The translations under genes were made by a program, and so were the position numbers. This document shows, piece after piece, positions 11,401 through 21,728 of a DNA stretch of 60,000 nt. The DNA lies in assembly GCA_014529385.2 (NCBI GenBank), contig CM043966.1:142218211-142278210 (forward strand). Direction: 5' to 3'. Under the pieces are notes generated by a model. That model saw nothing but the letters and a program-made list of their open reading frames with translations. It had not been told where the DNA came from and made no database searches. Source of the DNA: Adiantum capillus-veneris. Taxonomy: Eukaryota > Streptophyta > Polypodiopsida > Polypodiales > Pteridaceae. Numbering within the stretch: the first letter of the stretch is position 1; each line of letters begins with the position of its first letter.

Positions 11401-11889
11401 AGCTTTTGCCCTCTACCAAGGATGCGAACGTGGAAGGCCCAAGAGCTACTACAAAGAAGCTAACCCACTTGGCTAAACTATTCGAAGCTGCCAGGCTTGA
11501 AGGCAGGCGAGAGAATAAGTGTTCAATACATGGTAAAAACCCTAACGGGAGCCATCAAATTGTTCACTTGCTCGCCTGACCTTTCTTGCATAATGATGAG
11601 GAAGATCTGCAAAACCCTTTTGGCAGTCTTCAAGATGTTCAAACCGGGCCAGGCGACAAACAATATCTTCTTCTTTCAAGATACTTACAGATGTGCATAT
11701 GATATGTCTGGTCAGCCTTCCAAGGAGGTGATACATGCATTGTATCAAAGGATCATGTTTTTGCCATCCTATCACCTCCATGCCTTTGAAGAAGCTCTCT
11801 ACACCGGCTTTTTCACCATATATTCGGCCCAACACTATTGGATTTACATGCAAGATACGAGTCGCTGCTCAAGATGCGAGAAACTATAA
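8424..11889 (+). pseudogene. Long coiled-coil protein of unknown function, decayed
   Basis: One ancestral reading frame of roughly 1150 codons can be followed. It runs from ATG 8424 to a stop at 8715, shifts frame near 8756, then reads to 11131, then shifts again near 11105 and reads to 11889. In-frame stops lie at 9842, 10325, 10343, 10463, 10559, 10739 and 11461; all could be Gln, Arg or Glu codons changed by one base. The N-terminal 400 codons look globular (DYLEEVEPF, IKRVWEFVMT). A Pro-rich linker (about 9750-9830) and a long Glu/Lys/Gln coiled coil (about 9850-11090) follow, then a globular C-terminus (SLPYPFLKYEAATINKRI, FLPSYHLHAFEEAL). I recognise no domain. It lies directly before a polypurine tract and LTR, so it is probably retroelement-encoded. 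Confidence 0.6.
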
Positions 11890-11927
11890 GATGAAGAAGC
11901 AACTCAACAACCATGTCGGGGATGACA

Positions 11928-11946
11928 TGAGCAAGGAGGGGGGGAG
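11928..11946 (+). other. Polypurine tract
   Basis: GAGCAAGGAGGGGGGGAG ends exactly at the TG of the LTR starting at 11947. This is the plus-strand primer arrangement of LTR retrotransposons. Confidence 0.75.
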
Positions 11947-12890
11947 TGTTAGAAGCTGGACACACCCTACGGAAATTGACTGCTCGACAGATCATCATTT
12001 TTTGTAATTATTCATTTATTGAGAAAACCCGACATTTCACCTTGTAAATATTGGGGCTTACAGAAGTTTCCAGATTGTATCCCAGTTTTGACATTTAGAT
12101 TGAGTAGATGGTTAATTTGGAACTTTAGGGTTCGAGAATTCTAAGGTATTTATACCACTTTTTGACCTTAATGAAAAACCTTTGTCATTTTAAACATTTT
12201 GAAGTCTGTGAGCGAGCGTACTGTGTACGAGAGAGAGTGTGAGCTTCATCTTGACGCTACGTGCGCATCGGTGGTCGGACTCGAGTGCGGAGAAGTGTAG
12301 CGTGTTGCCCCCGATGAGAGCTACACGCCGATACCTACATTGCGCGCGTACGGTTCGGTTTTGCGAGCTCCATCTACGAGCTTCATCTGGTGACTCGGTG
12401 AGCTTATGTTGTCTGATTTTGCATTGCAGCATATCCACGCGTTCACATTGAGTAGAGCTACACATTAGGCACTTTACATTTCGGAAATGAAGACCTGCAA
12501 TTTTGGCCTGACATCCTATGTGATTTTTCACTGGGTGTTTTGGGTTGGGATTTTGGTTCATAGACCTTAGGGAGAGCGACCTATTGGTGTTAGTAGGGTC
12601 TCCTTCAAGTTCTATGGTGTTTCGAGATTGTTTGATGGGTGTTCGGCTCTAGAAAGCGTTGTAGGAAGTTTTCTCTTATGCACTCCTGAAGGCTGCGACT
12701 TAGACATTGAGTAGAGACCTCTGTTAGAATTAGTTAGGAGTTGGTCGAGTGTAGGTTGACACCCTATGCTTGCTTCCACGCGCCTGCGGGTCGAGCTTCG
12801 TCCTTAGCTGCTGACAAATCTTGTTAGGTGAGTTCTCGCTGTGCTGACGTCCGTCGCGGCGTATCTGTCCAACACCGTGACTCTACAACA
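11947..12890 (+). repeat. 3' LTR, 944 bp
   Basis: It starts TGTTAGAAGC after the polypurine tract and ends CTCTACAACA, giving TGTT...AACA termini. A TATA-like TATTTATA lies near 12149-12156, followed by a CpG-rich region starting GAGCGAGCGT, as expected for U3/R/U5. No second copy occurs in the window, so its element is incomplete here or its 5' half lies outside. No target duplication can be tested. Confidence 0.7.
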
Positions 12891-12928
12891 TTCACCAACA
12901 CCCCATTCAAATCAAGAACAAGAGCGCG

Positions 12929-12950
12929 TGTAAGGTGCAACAAAAGTGAA
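12929..12950 (-). repeat. G2 3' LTR, outer fragment
   Basis: TGTAAGGTGCAACAAAAGTG matches the inner end of the 5' LTR at 23649-23670 with one change. The LTR then breaks off into the 5.9-kb insertion and resumes at 18823. Confidence 0.75.
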
Positions 12951-13132
12951 CATTAGAATAAATATGAACCCTCTAGGGGCCCTTTGGGATTAAGGTTAAT
13001 TAGAGGTCAGCCAATAGGAAGAGGGTGGTGGACACACTCTATACCCTCAAAAAAGTAGGGGGACAAGGTAGCCTTACACCTCTTAATTGCCTCTTACCTA
13101 GTGAGAAGGTAAGGGAGGTGGTTAGGGGAAAG

Positions 13133-13152
13133 AGGGGGGGGGGGGGGGGGGG
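13133..13152 (+). repeat. Poly-G run
   Basis: About 20 consecutive G. Such runs are often mis-assembled and can form quadruplexes. A second run lies at 15532-15551. Confidence 0.9.
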
Positions 13153-13604
13153 ACCACTTTGACCTCTTTTCCCCCACTTTTTGGCCCGGATTTAAAAACA
13201 CACTAAAAATTTCAAATTTCAAGTTTTCCCTCCTTAAAAGGTCCCCAAACCTATTTCATGGTCAAAAAAGTATTTTTGACCTTCAAAAGTTAAAAACGTG
13301 CACTAAAAATTCCAAAAAATTGATTTTTTTAAAAAACAAATCAGAACATCATTTTCACCCTCCAAAGTCTTTCCAAACCTATTCTATAGCTAAAAAGTGT
13401 TTTTCTCTCTCTACAAACCCTTTTCCAAGCTCTCCATTGCTGCAACAACCACATGCACCCCCTATAGTCCATCATTATCTCTCTGCTAGCTTTCTCCCAC
13501 CTCCATTGTAGCACCAAGCAAGCTCCTCCTCCATCTTTTCCCCTTTCCCACCACATAGTTTCACACCAAGCTAGCTCCTCTCCCTTCTCTCACCTTCATT
13601 ACAA

Positions 13605-13972
13605 CATGAAACAAGATTCTACTCCTTCTACTTTCATTCACTCACACTACATGGAAACCTCTACTCCCGAAGGTGGCAAAAGTATGAGCTCACATGAGTT
13701 GCATACCACAACAATAGGAGGTGTGAATATCACGTGGGCATTGCAAGGGTTCATCTCCAACATAAAGATAGAATGGTAAGAAAACTACCCTTGTAGCTTA
13801 CATTCAGAGCTTAACATCATCTCCATCTTTAAGTTTATCATGCTAGAAAGAATTAACCTCTTTATGGCTTTCAGCGTTTAGGCTTCACACCTCAAAACAC
13901 TGGGTGGTGCTATTTTGTTGATGGCTTTGGTGAGCCATCTATAGTTGTGTAGCATGTGATTTGAGTCTCACA
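13605..13972 (+). other. Possible captured exons with plant-like splice sites
   Basis: ATG 13605 opens 56 codons ending VNITWALQGFISNIKIEW, where GTAAGA follows. A pyrimidine-rich CTTTCAG acceptor precedes GFTPQNTGWCYFVDGFGEP, followed by AATGTAAGT (donor near 13973) and a TTACAG acceptor near 14118. The signals are good, but the exons do not join in one clean frame and I recognise no family. It may be a gene fragment carried by the transposon. Confidence 0.25.
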
Positions 13973-15640
13973 ATGTAAGTAAGTTGTGTTATCTATGGAG
14001 AGTCGTCAAAGATTTTTCTTGTAATTTATTCTTCGTATAATTGTCATTAGATAATTGGAATGATATCATTTTGTACTTTATAACTTTGTGCTCACATAAT
14101 CGTTTGTTTACTTACAGATTCAACTTGTTTTAAGAGGATATGAGCAAGCAACCATGTGCAGAGATGGAAATCACTCTATTTTTGTTCCTTGAGGAACCTT
14201 TCACTACCATGTTAAAAGATTTTGATAAGAGTAGTAGGTGTTTTTTAGAATCTTGAACCAATAGGGACTCTCTAGGAGCTCTCATAGAAGCCATCCATAT
14301 AGTACTACTATCTTCCCTAGTGTCATAGACACACAAATACTCAAGTGTATATGAATCTCTAGATGAGGAAGACAAATACTTGTAAGAGAAGCGTAACAGC
14401 AACAACATTGTCTCCATTTGTAATTATTTTTCATGAGGCTGGATTCCTCTATAAATGCAATATAAATATGTTTTTTTGTTAAATGGTGTCGCATTGAGTG
14501 AGAGTATTTAATTTAGATTACTGAAGTTTCATACAGATTTGAGAAATATTGTTTACTTTTATGGATATTTTGAAAGTCGCAAGTCTTAATCACTCCACCT
14601 TGAAGAAATTCAAGCAATATTTTGATTTCAGTTTAATCATTAATGGTTATTCTTATTAAAGTGGATCATAAACCTTGTCAAGATGTCCTCATTTGGGGAT
14701 GTTGAATATATATCATTAGCAATGTTTCACAAGTTAAGAAAGCTAAACTCTTGCTTTCCAACATGTTATTGCTTCCATACTATGCATACGCCAAGCTTGA
14801 TTAGAGAAATCACTTGAGATGGAGGTGTCTATGTATAGGGGTGACTTATTATTGATTCTTGTTTCATCATACATATATTGTAAAGCCTTTGAGTTTCCAA
14901 CTTTTTGAGTAGTGTTGACAAGTTTTTGGTATGAAATCTTCTTAAATATCCCTATTCATTAGCTATTGGTAGCTATTTCTTTGGTATTGCTAAAGATGAT
15001 ACCAATAGCTATCACCTTGTGAACTTACCTGTTAAATTCTGGATTTTATTTTTACCATGTAGCTCCTTTGGATAGAGAAAGTCTAAACATAAATTATATA
15101 TACATGCATTGTTAACATAGAAGATATGTACCACTTGAGCCTATGTAAACTTCCAATCAAGACACCTTTGGTTGGATACTATAACAATAGGGGTCACATG
15201 TGGTTTCAAATACCAAAGAAATGGCTTAACCAAAAGATTCCCAAGAACACTAGGTGGACACAAGGAAGTAAAAATTGGCTCCTTGTTTGGTCGATTTCTA
15301 GTGTTTAATGTTTAGTGCACAGGATTTGTGAGGCCGTTGACATAGGGAGTTCACTAAAGTATATGTAACATAGCACATGTGTTCAACAAAAGGGATTTTA
15401 TATTCTTGTAAAGTTGCAGAAACATGTGTAGATAAGGCCTATAAGGGGTACTTTTAATCCATTCTAGTGAACGCACGTGATATAGGAAAATTTTACATAG
15501 TGAATGCTCCGGACCTTTGAACACAAAGAAAGGGGGGGGGGGGGGGGGGGGAGCTTTAATTACATCTGAGTGAAAAGAAGTGGAATTTGTACTGTCATGT
15601 TGCATAAAGATTTTCTTTCACTTAATCTAAAAAAAAATTG
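13973..15640. other. AT-rich transposon interior without recognisable gene
   Basis: Only short, unrelated frames are present. A second poly-G run (15532-15551) is the one distinctive feature. Confidence 0.5.
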
Positions 15641-15650
15641 GTATCCTGGG

Positions 15651-16455
15651 GTGCAGACAAGGCCATATAATGCAAAAAAAGGGGTGGCCACGAGGGCGCG
15701 TAGTGAGAAATCCAAAACTGTTGGATGGGCCATATGTGGGCCCTTGTGGCCACCCTTTTTTTGTATAATTAGGCTATTGTTGCACTCCAGGACCCTGGAA
15801 AAGATGAGATGAACCTAAAATTGAACTTTTCAAGCACATTATGCCTTCCTTCAACTCAACTTACTAGTTCCCTGCACCAAAAGGGCAAATCACATTGGAC
15901 AGTATAAAAATCTAGTCTCATGCTGCATAAACATCTGGTTTCATCAAATATTAACATTCTTGCTATTATAAGGGGCAGACAAGGCCATATAATGCAAAAA
16001 AAAGGGTGGCCACAAGGGCGCGCAAGTGAGCCATCCAAAACTGTTGGATGGGCCATCTGCGCGTCCTTGTGGCCACCCTTTTTTTTGCATAATTAGGCTA
16101 TTGTTGCACTCCAGGACCTTGGAAAAGGTGAGATGAATGTAAAATTTAACTTTTCAAGCACATTATGCCTTCCTTCAACTCAACTTACTAGTTTCCTGCA
16201 CCAAAAGGCCAAATCACATTGGACAATATAAAAATCTAGTCTCATGCTACATAAACATCTGGTTTCATCAGCTACTAACATTTTTGCTATCCTAAGGGGA
16301 AAAAAAAGCTAGAAAATGCAAAAAAAAGGGTGGCCACAAGGGCGCGCATATGAGCCATCCAAAACTGCTGGATGGGCCATCTGCGCGCCCTTGTGGGCAC
16401 CCTTTTTTTTTGCATTTTCTAGCTTTGTTTGCCCCTTAGGATGGCAAAAATGTTA
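15651..16455. repeat. Three tandem long hairpins, about 323-bp period
   Basis: Each unit holds an inverted repeat: GGGTGGCCACAAGGGCGCGC, then CCATCC, AAAACTG, GGATGG, then the complementary arm ending in TTTTTTTTGCA. The centres lie near 15725, 16047 and 16371. The third unit has the longest arms, extending to CTAGAAAATGCA and further out to CCTTAGGATGGCAAAAATGTT (with loss of one short stretch), about 75 bp per arm. The spacer of about 190 bp between units is also repeated (CAAGCACATTATGCCTTCC). Such structures fold into stable RNA hairpins if transcribed. Confidence 0.85.
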
Positions 16456-18235
16456 ATATTTGATTTAAATTTAACTCTTCATGGCCAGAACCACTTAACT
16501 TAAAACACATGGATAAACCGAAAAGCCAAATCACTATGGAGACAGTAGACACAACTCTTAATCATTTTATCATTGCAAAGTCATCTGAAATGATGTGAGC
16601 CTCTACAACTTCTTGAATAGCCTCCAACGCTATTGCTTGCATTTTATACTGATTTCCATAGCTTTGAAGCACCTCCTTCACCGTGTGAGCATATTTTTGA
16701 TGCATGGCCATGATTCAAGTGTTAAGTTTTTTTTTCCGGTTGTTTTCAATAGATTCTAGATTTCAATCGGCTCCGAATCTGTCTGAGCTTGTCTCACATG
16801 AATTTGTTCATCTCATCGCGTTCTTTGACCATCATGTGATGAGAAAAAATCATATCTTGCTCGCATTCTCCAAAAATCAACGTGCAAGTTGACAATTTAT
16901 TTAAAAATGATGTAAAACATACATTTTTTACTTTTTTCTTAATCTACGGGCTCCAACGAGCATTAAAACCATGGAATCTGAAAATACTCAAAGAACCATT
17001 GTTTTTTATTGTGTTAAGGACTGTATTTCCTACATACAAAACTTTCCCAAAATCTCGCCCTAACACCTTCAAAAGTGGCTTCCAAGGAGTGCACTCGGTC
17101 AAAATTTGAAACTGAAGAAACACAATCAGAATGAACTCCTAAACTGTGTATAAACTTTAGAATAACCAAAATTTCCTTCAAAAAAAATTTATGCTAAAAA
17201 TTTGAAAATAGCCCTCCATTAGACTCCCCACAATGATAGAAGTCAAAGGGTTCAAGGAGAGGTATGGTGTCACAAGTGCATGGTGGGAATCTCATCGAGG
17301 TTTATTCCGTCAAGATCTCTTGTACTTTATCATGTCTTCTCATGTACAATCTTACCAAAAAAAAAAAATGACACTTTAAATGACTACAAATCTTATTTAA
17401 CTTATCAAACAATCTAAAATATGGTAGACCAAGAGTGCTCTTACACATCAACAAACAAAAAAGTGCAAACTTCTTCTTATTAACTTTGATAAACATACAT
17501 TCGTGAACAACTTCCAAGGGGTAGTGCAGTCATAGTTCTTACATCCATTCCATGACATGGTATGCTCATGGGGTCACCCCATGGTATGCTCATGGGGTGA
17601 CCTATCATATAAAAATATCTCTGGTCGGGGTGCCCTCATGTTAGGAAAGGGTGTGCTGCTGATGAAAAGCTGTTGTATTGTCCTACTAGGGATCTCTCCA
17701 TGTTAGCATAGTGATTTTTGGTGTAGTGGGAGCCACATTGCTTGAGGAGAGCTTTGTGCCACCGTAAAAGCTTCATGTTATGCCAGTTCCTTGAGCCATT
17801 CTTGCATTAGGATGAGATTACCCACCTCTAATAAGGATGGATTTGAAGCACCTACTTGCAAGATGTAACAAAGAAGGCTGTTTTAGAGGAAAAGTGGTGA
17901 CACTTGACATCTCTAACCTGCACCCACTGTTTCTTGTAATGCCACTGTTTTGAGCTGAAGAGCTTGACATTCGTGCATCCACGAATGCAAAGAAGCACAT
18001 GCACCCATACACAACCAATTGCAATAGCCTAACAAACCTACTTCTCCCCTCCCAAGATATTGAAGAACCATACACATTCGTCTCACCGACAGTATGACGA
18101 TCTTGGGATGACCTCTGCTCACCCTCACGTGCGGCCTTCGGTGCAAACACCGCGGACAAGCAATATGTACACTTTTGTTGTGCGGAGTACATGGTGGTGG
18201 AGGCATACGATTTGTGATGTCCGTGAGCACCATGG
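16456..18235. other. Transposon interior, no supported gene
   Basis: No frame looks coding. A 23-bp tandem duplication with an internal GGGGTCACCCC palindrome lies at 17553-17602. Confidence 0.5.
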
Positions 18236-18244
18236 CAGCTGTTG

Positions 18245-18409
18245 CGTGAGGAAGCAAAGAATGAAAAGAAAGAGGGGGGAGGGAGAGGGAGGAACATGGG
18301 AGGAGAGAAGGGGGCAGGGGGGGAGAGGGAGAGAGAGGGGAGGAGGAGGAGAGAAGGGGGTAGGGAGGAAGAGGAGAGGGAGAGAGGAGGAAGGAGGAGG
18401 AGAGAACAA
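18245..18409 (+). repeat. Long purine (GA/GGA) tract
   Basis: About 160 bases are almost only G and A, with GGAGGA and GAGAGA blocks, followed by poly-T. The frames across it are low-complexity artefacts. Confidence 0.85.
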
Positions 18410-18822
18410 AGATTTTTTTTTTTTGGATTTTTTTTTGAAAAAGTGGACTTTTAGTGTTTGTAGGTTTAAAAAAATGTCAAAAAATGATTTTTTGATGTGT
18501 ATATGTGTTGGGAGGGATTTTTAAGTCAAAAATAAGTAAAAATAACGTTTTTGAAAAAAAATCAAAATTTGGCTCTTAGTGACTCACGTTTTTGCTGATG
18601 TGGCCACACCCCTTTACTCCCTTCACTTTCCAAAAGCTAGAGAGAGAAAGTGACCTCTTAGGTCCACATCCTACATGTGTCTAAAAAAAAGGCTAGAAAA
18701 GTCTACTCAAAACTAACTTCTTGAATGCCCTTGTCCCCTTAACCCTACACAACATTAGCCTTAATCCCTAAAAATTAGGATTCCTTACAAGGCCCATGCA
18801 AAGTCCATATTTCTCCTAATGA

Positions 18823-19000
18823 TGTTGAACTTTGCTCAAGATGAGTGCTCCGAATTGTGCTCAAGGGTTCCTTTTACTTATGGAAGGGAGAGCCTTCTAT
18901 TTCTTTGGTGAGAGAGTGCAAATGATCACAAACAAAGTGGGTAAACACTGTGCATGAAGGTGCTGAGACTAAGAGAAAGAGAGAGAAGAATACAACACCA
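18823..19000 (-). repeat. G2 3' LTR, main fragment
   Basis: It aligns along its whole length with 23671-23848 (start TGTTGAACTTTGCTCAAGAT, end ACACCA on plus) with roughly ten substitutions. On the minus strand it begins TGGTGT. A GAGGAGGG purine stretch (minus strand) lies about 12 bases inside, a possible polypurine tract. Confidence 0.85.
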
Positions 19001-19897
19001 AAATGTTGTCAAACCCTCCTCTAAGGGCCCCACTCTCTATGGCAAGAGAGGTCTATGCTATTGATTGCACAATCCTTGTACAATGGTCTAAATGCAATGG
19101 ACTTGCCAACAATGTCGACGATGATGAGGATGGTGATGAGACAGGCTAAAATCTGAAAACGCTAAGGGCTAAAATCTACAAATCTTGTATCTGCTGAATT
19201 CTAACTCTATGACGATGGAGATAACAACAACGCGACAATGCTATGCTGAAAATGCAGATGCTAAAATCTACAAATAGCCGGCAAAATCTACAAACGCTTG
19301 CCGATCTGATTGTGCGGTTAGGATCTGCTTCAAGAAGAAGAGATCTGCTAGGTTTGGGGATTGCAGTACGGATTTTGACTGTTGGAAATGCAAAACGCTG
19401 ATGCTATGGGCTGAACCGTCGCTAGGAATCTGCAAAATGCTACGAAATGCAGCAACTAAAAAACGCTAGATGATGTGCTGAAAAACTGCTAACATCGGGC
19501 TGATCCGCAATTGCAAACGTTGGGGCTGATCTGCAATTGCTAAAAAATGTTGGCTGGTCTTTGGTGGCTAAAAACGCTAGGTTTCCTTCCCAATCTTTGC
19601 TGAGAAGGTGCATTGGTAGATGCTATCTGCCGACTCTTCCACCAGAAAGTGCTAGTGCTAGCTTTTCTTATATACTTGCTTAGCCAGTTTTCCCTACCTA
19701 GTTTCCCAACAAAGTCACTGAATAATAAGTGAAAATGGCTAAAATAGGGAAAAAGACCGCTCAGGTGGAAGACGAGGTGGAAGATCATCCTGCAAAAAGA
19801 GATGCTTAAACTTGGTAAACAAAGTTTAATACCTGTCTGGAGCCTGAATGCTCTGGGGAACTAGAGAGGCATAGATGAATGCCGCTTATGCTTCTCG
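19001..19897. other. G2 3' internal region, no enzyme domains
   Basis: Where reverse transcriptase and integrase should be, there is only sequence with repeated short motifs (CTAAAATCTACAAA, AAAACGCTA). I see no protein homology. Confidence 0.5.
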
Positions 19898-20426
19898 TCA
19901 TAATTCATGCTTTCTCTGCACATGAGAAATGAGAGGCAAAGAATGTAGATCCTCCTCAACACGAATGATAATGGGAGAGTCACTTTTGGCATTTAATATG
20001 AGAGTGTTGTCCTCCCAACCAATGAGAGGGTTATGCTCACAAAACCATATAATGCCCAAAAGCATATCACATCCTGAGAGAGGAGACATGACAAATTTCC
20101 TACAGAAGGCATCTTGTTGAACTGTAAATAACACATCAAGCCACTCTTGCATGATGAAAGAGTCCATACCGGGAGGGAAGCTAGACACCTCGAGAGGAGA
20201 TGTCAGACTAAACTCTAGGCGGGCTCTCTCTACAAGAGAGGCACTAATCACATCATGCATACTGCTTGGATCAAAAAATATGGCAAAACACTGACCCTTC
20301 ACATGACCATAGCACTTCATGATGACTCATCAATGTGTGTGTCAGAGACATGAGAAGATTCAGTTTGGTTCATTAAAGTGCTTGTGGTTGTTGCGGGTGC
20401 CTTAGGTTCTTTAGGTGGGGCTGTCT
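19898..20426 (-). pseudogene. G2 retropepsin-like protease
   Basis: The frame 19898-20320 reads CYGHVKGQCFAIFFDPSSMHD, where gypsy proteases have the LxDSGxxxx active site; here it is DPSS, so the catalytic Gly is missing. LLGIIWFCEHNPLIGWEDNT matches the family's LGMPWLxxHNPxIDW block. Upstream, 20335-20426 reads a Pro/Thr/Ser linker (TAPPKEPKAPATTTSTL) in another frame, with a stop before the protease. That linker joined the gag zinc knuckle before the TTAA element landed. Confidence 0.7.
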
Positions 20427-20429
20427 TAA

Positions 20430-21723
20430 CACTAAGTTGGTAATGGGACACTTTTATGTCCTGTTAAGTGACCATTTTCCTTGAATTATGTCAAGAGTTT
20501 CAAAATGGATTTTGAGGTGCTATCTGTCTAGAAAGTTGTCTCATGAGCTGAAAAAAACTCGACATTTTTTTGGAATATCAATTCCATCTTTAACCTTGTC
20601 CTTGCACAACATTTCACAACCTAAACTGTGTGAAAAAATGGGTCCTGTTTTTGGCTTTTTTCAACTTTTTGCAACTATACCACTCTATAATTCATGTTTG
20701 TGAGGTCTATAATGCTAGAGAACTATCTTTAGTAGTCCTCAACATGTCCTGATGCTTCTAGGGAGTCCAAATTACAAAAATTGTCAAATCCTGTTTTTAA
20801 GCCAATTTTAGCTCTTCTATGATTTTTTTGGTGGCTTTCATGATATCCAAATTCAATTTTGATTTTCTATGTTGCATATTGTAACATAAAGCTAATATTC
20901 CTTGAGTTTTGGGGCACCTAATACCCTATTTTGCATAGTAGACAACGATGGCTGATTTTTCCAATTATAGAAGAAAACGAAACATTCTAGTATATCAAGT
21001 ATAGCTTTTTCAATATTGTTAGTTTCTTGTGACAACTACATGCATTTTGTAGTTAGTAACCATATCTAGTCATAAGGATCAAATTTGGCTAGATACTGAA
21101 TACTTTCTATGGGATTCTACAACTCATAATGTTCAACCTAGTTTTTTCATGTTTGCTGTATTTAGCACTTCATCTTTGTCCCCAAGATTCCCCTTGGTAA
21201 GAGATGTATTATTCTTTTGACATGCTCCATGGCTCCTTATGAACCTAAAGGACAATACGGAACTAAGAAAACATGCATATATTATGTGTATTGAGTGTGG
21301 CTATAGAAACTTTGATGATAGGTTTGCAGAATGGTAAAAATTCAACTTTTTTGTACCTATTTCTTTTGGCAAAACAAAAAATAGTGAGTGAGAAGAAATC
21401 ATATGTTCTGATCACCAACCCATTGAAGTGAACTAGGGAATTTATCTCAAGCCCTACAAAAATCCCTAATCTTATTTTTATGCAACAAAACGTAAGAAAT
21501 GACTGTTTTGATGAAAATGTACTTGTCCATCAACTTTGGAGGCTTGGTGTGACCAAAAGATGAGAAATTTTACAAGTTTCTTATTTTTTCCATGTGTAGT
21601 AGGCCTTGAACTATAACCTCATGAAAGGATTTTACAAAATGAGTGGATCTACTATGGTTTTGGAGGTTTTTTTCAAAACCCCGAAAGGACACTTTTATGT
21701 CCTGTTAGGTTACCAACCTAGTG
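20430..21723. mobile_element. 1.3-kb TIR element between TTAA sites, CACTA ends
   Basis: The element begins CACTAAGTTGGTAA and ends TTACCAACCTAGTG, inverted with one mismatch, and TTAA sits on each side (20426-20429, 21724-21727). Next to each end lies the near-palindrome GGACACTTTTATGTCC (20447-20462, 21687-21702). Removing the element with one TTAA copy joins the gag zinc knuckle to the Pro/Thr linker in frame, which fixes the insertion site and the 4-bp duplication. No transposase is seen inside; an autonomous partner elsewhere must have moved it. Confidence 0.8.
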
Positions 21724-21728
21724 TTAAA

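Larger units (their letters stand above)
12951..18822. mobile_element. 5.9-kb terminal-inverted-repeat insertion in the G2 LTR
   Basis: It sits exactly in a gap of the G2 LTR. Its ends are inverted: CATTAGAATAAATATGAAC on the left, CATTAGGAGAAATATGGAC on the right (reverse complement), with a weaker continuation (GGGATTAAGG near 12985 versus GGGATTAAGG on the opposite strand near 18760). No transposase is recognisable, so it is a non-autonomous DNA transposon. The long imperfect ends recall Mutator-like elements, but no 9-bp target duplication is seen. Contents are two poly-G runs, three hairpins, a purine tract and possible captured exons. Confidence 0.65.

Noticed and set aside
13320-13560. 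Overlapping small frames on both strands near the left end of the 5.9-kb insertion
   Set aside because: Pyrimidine-rich composition gives open frames on both strands; no conserved motif.
18060-18524. 154-codon Arg/Gly/Glu-rich frame
   Set aside because: Reads through the purine tract; low complexity with no domain.
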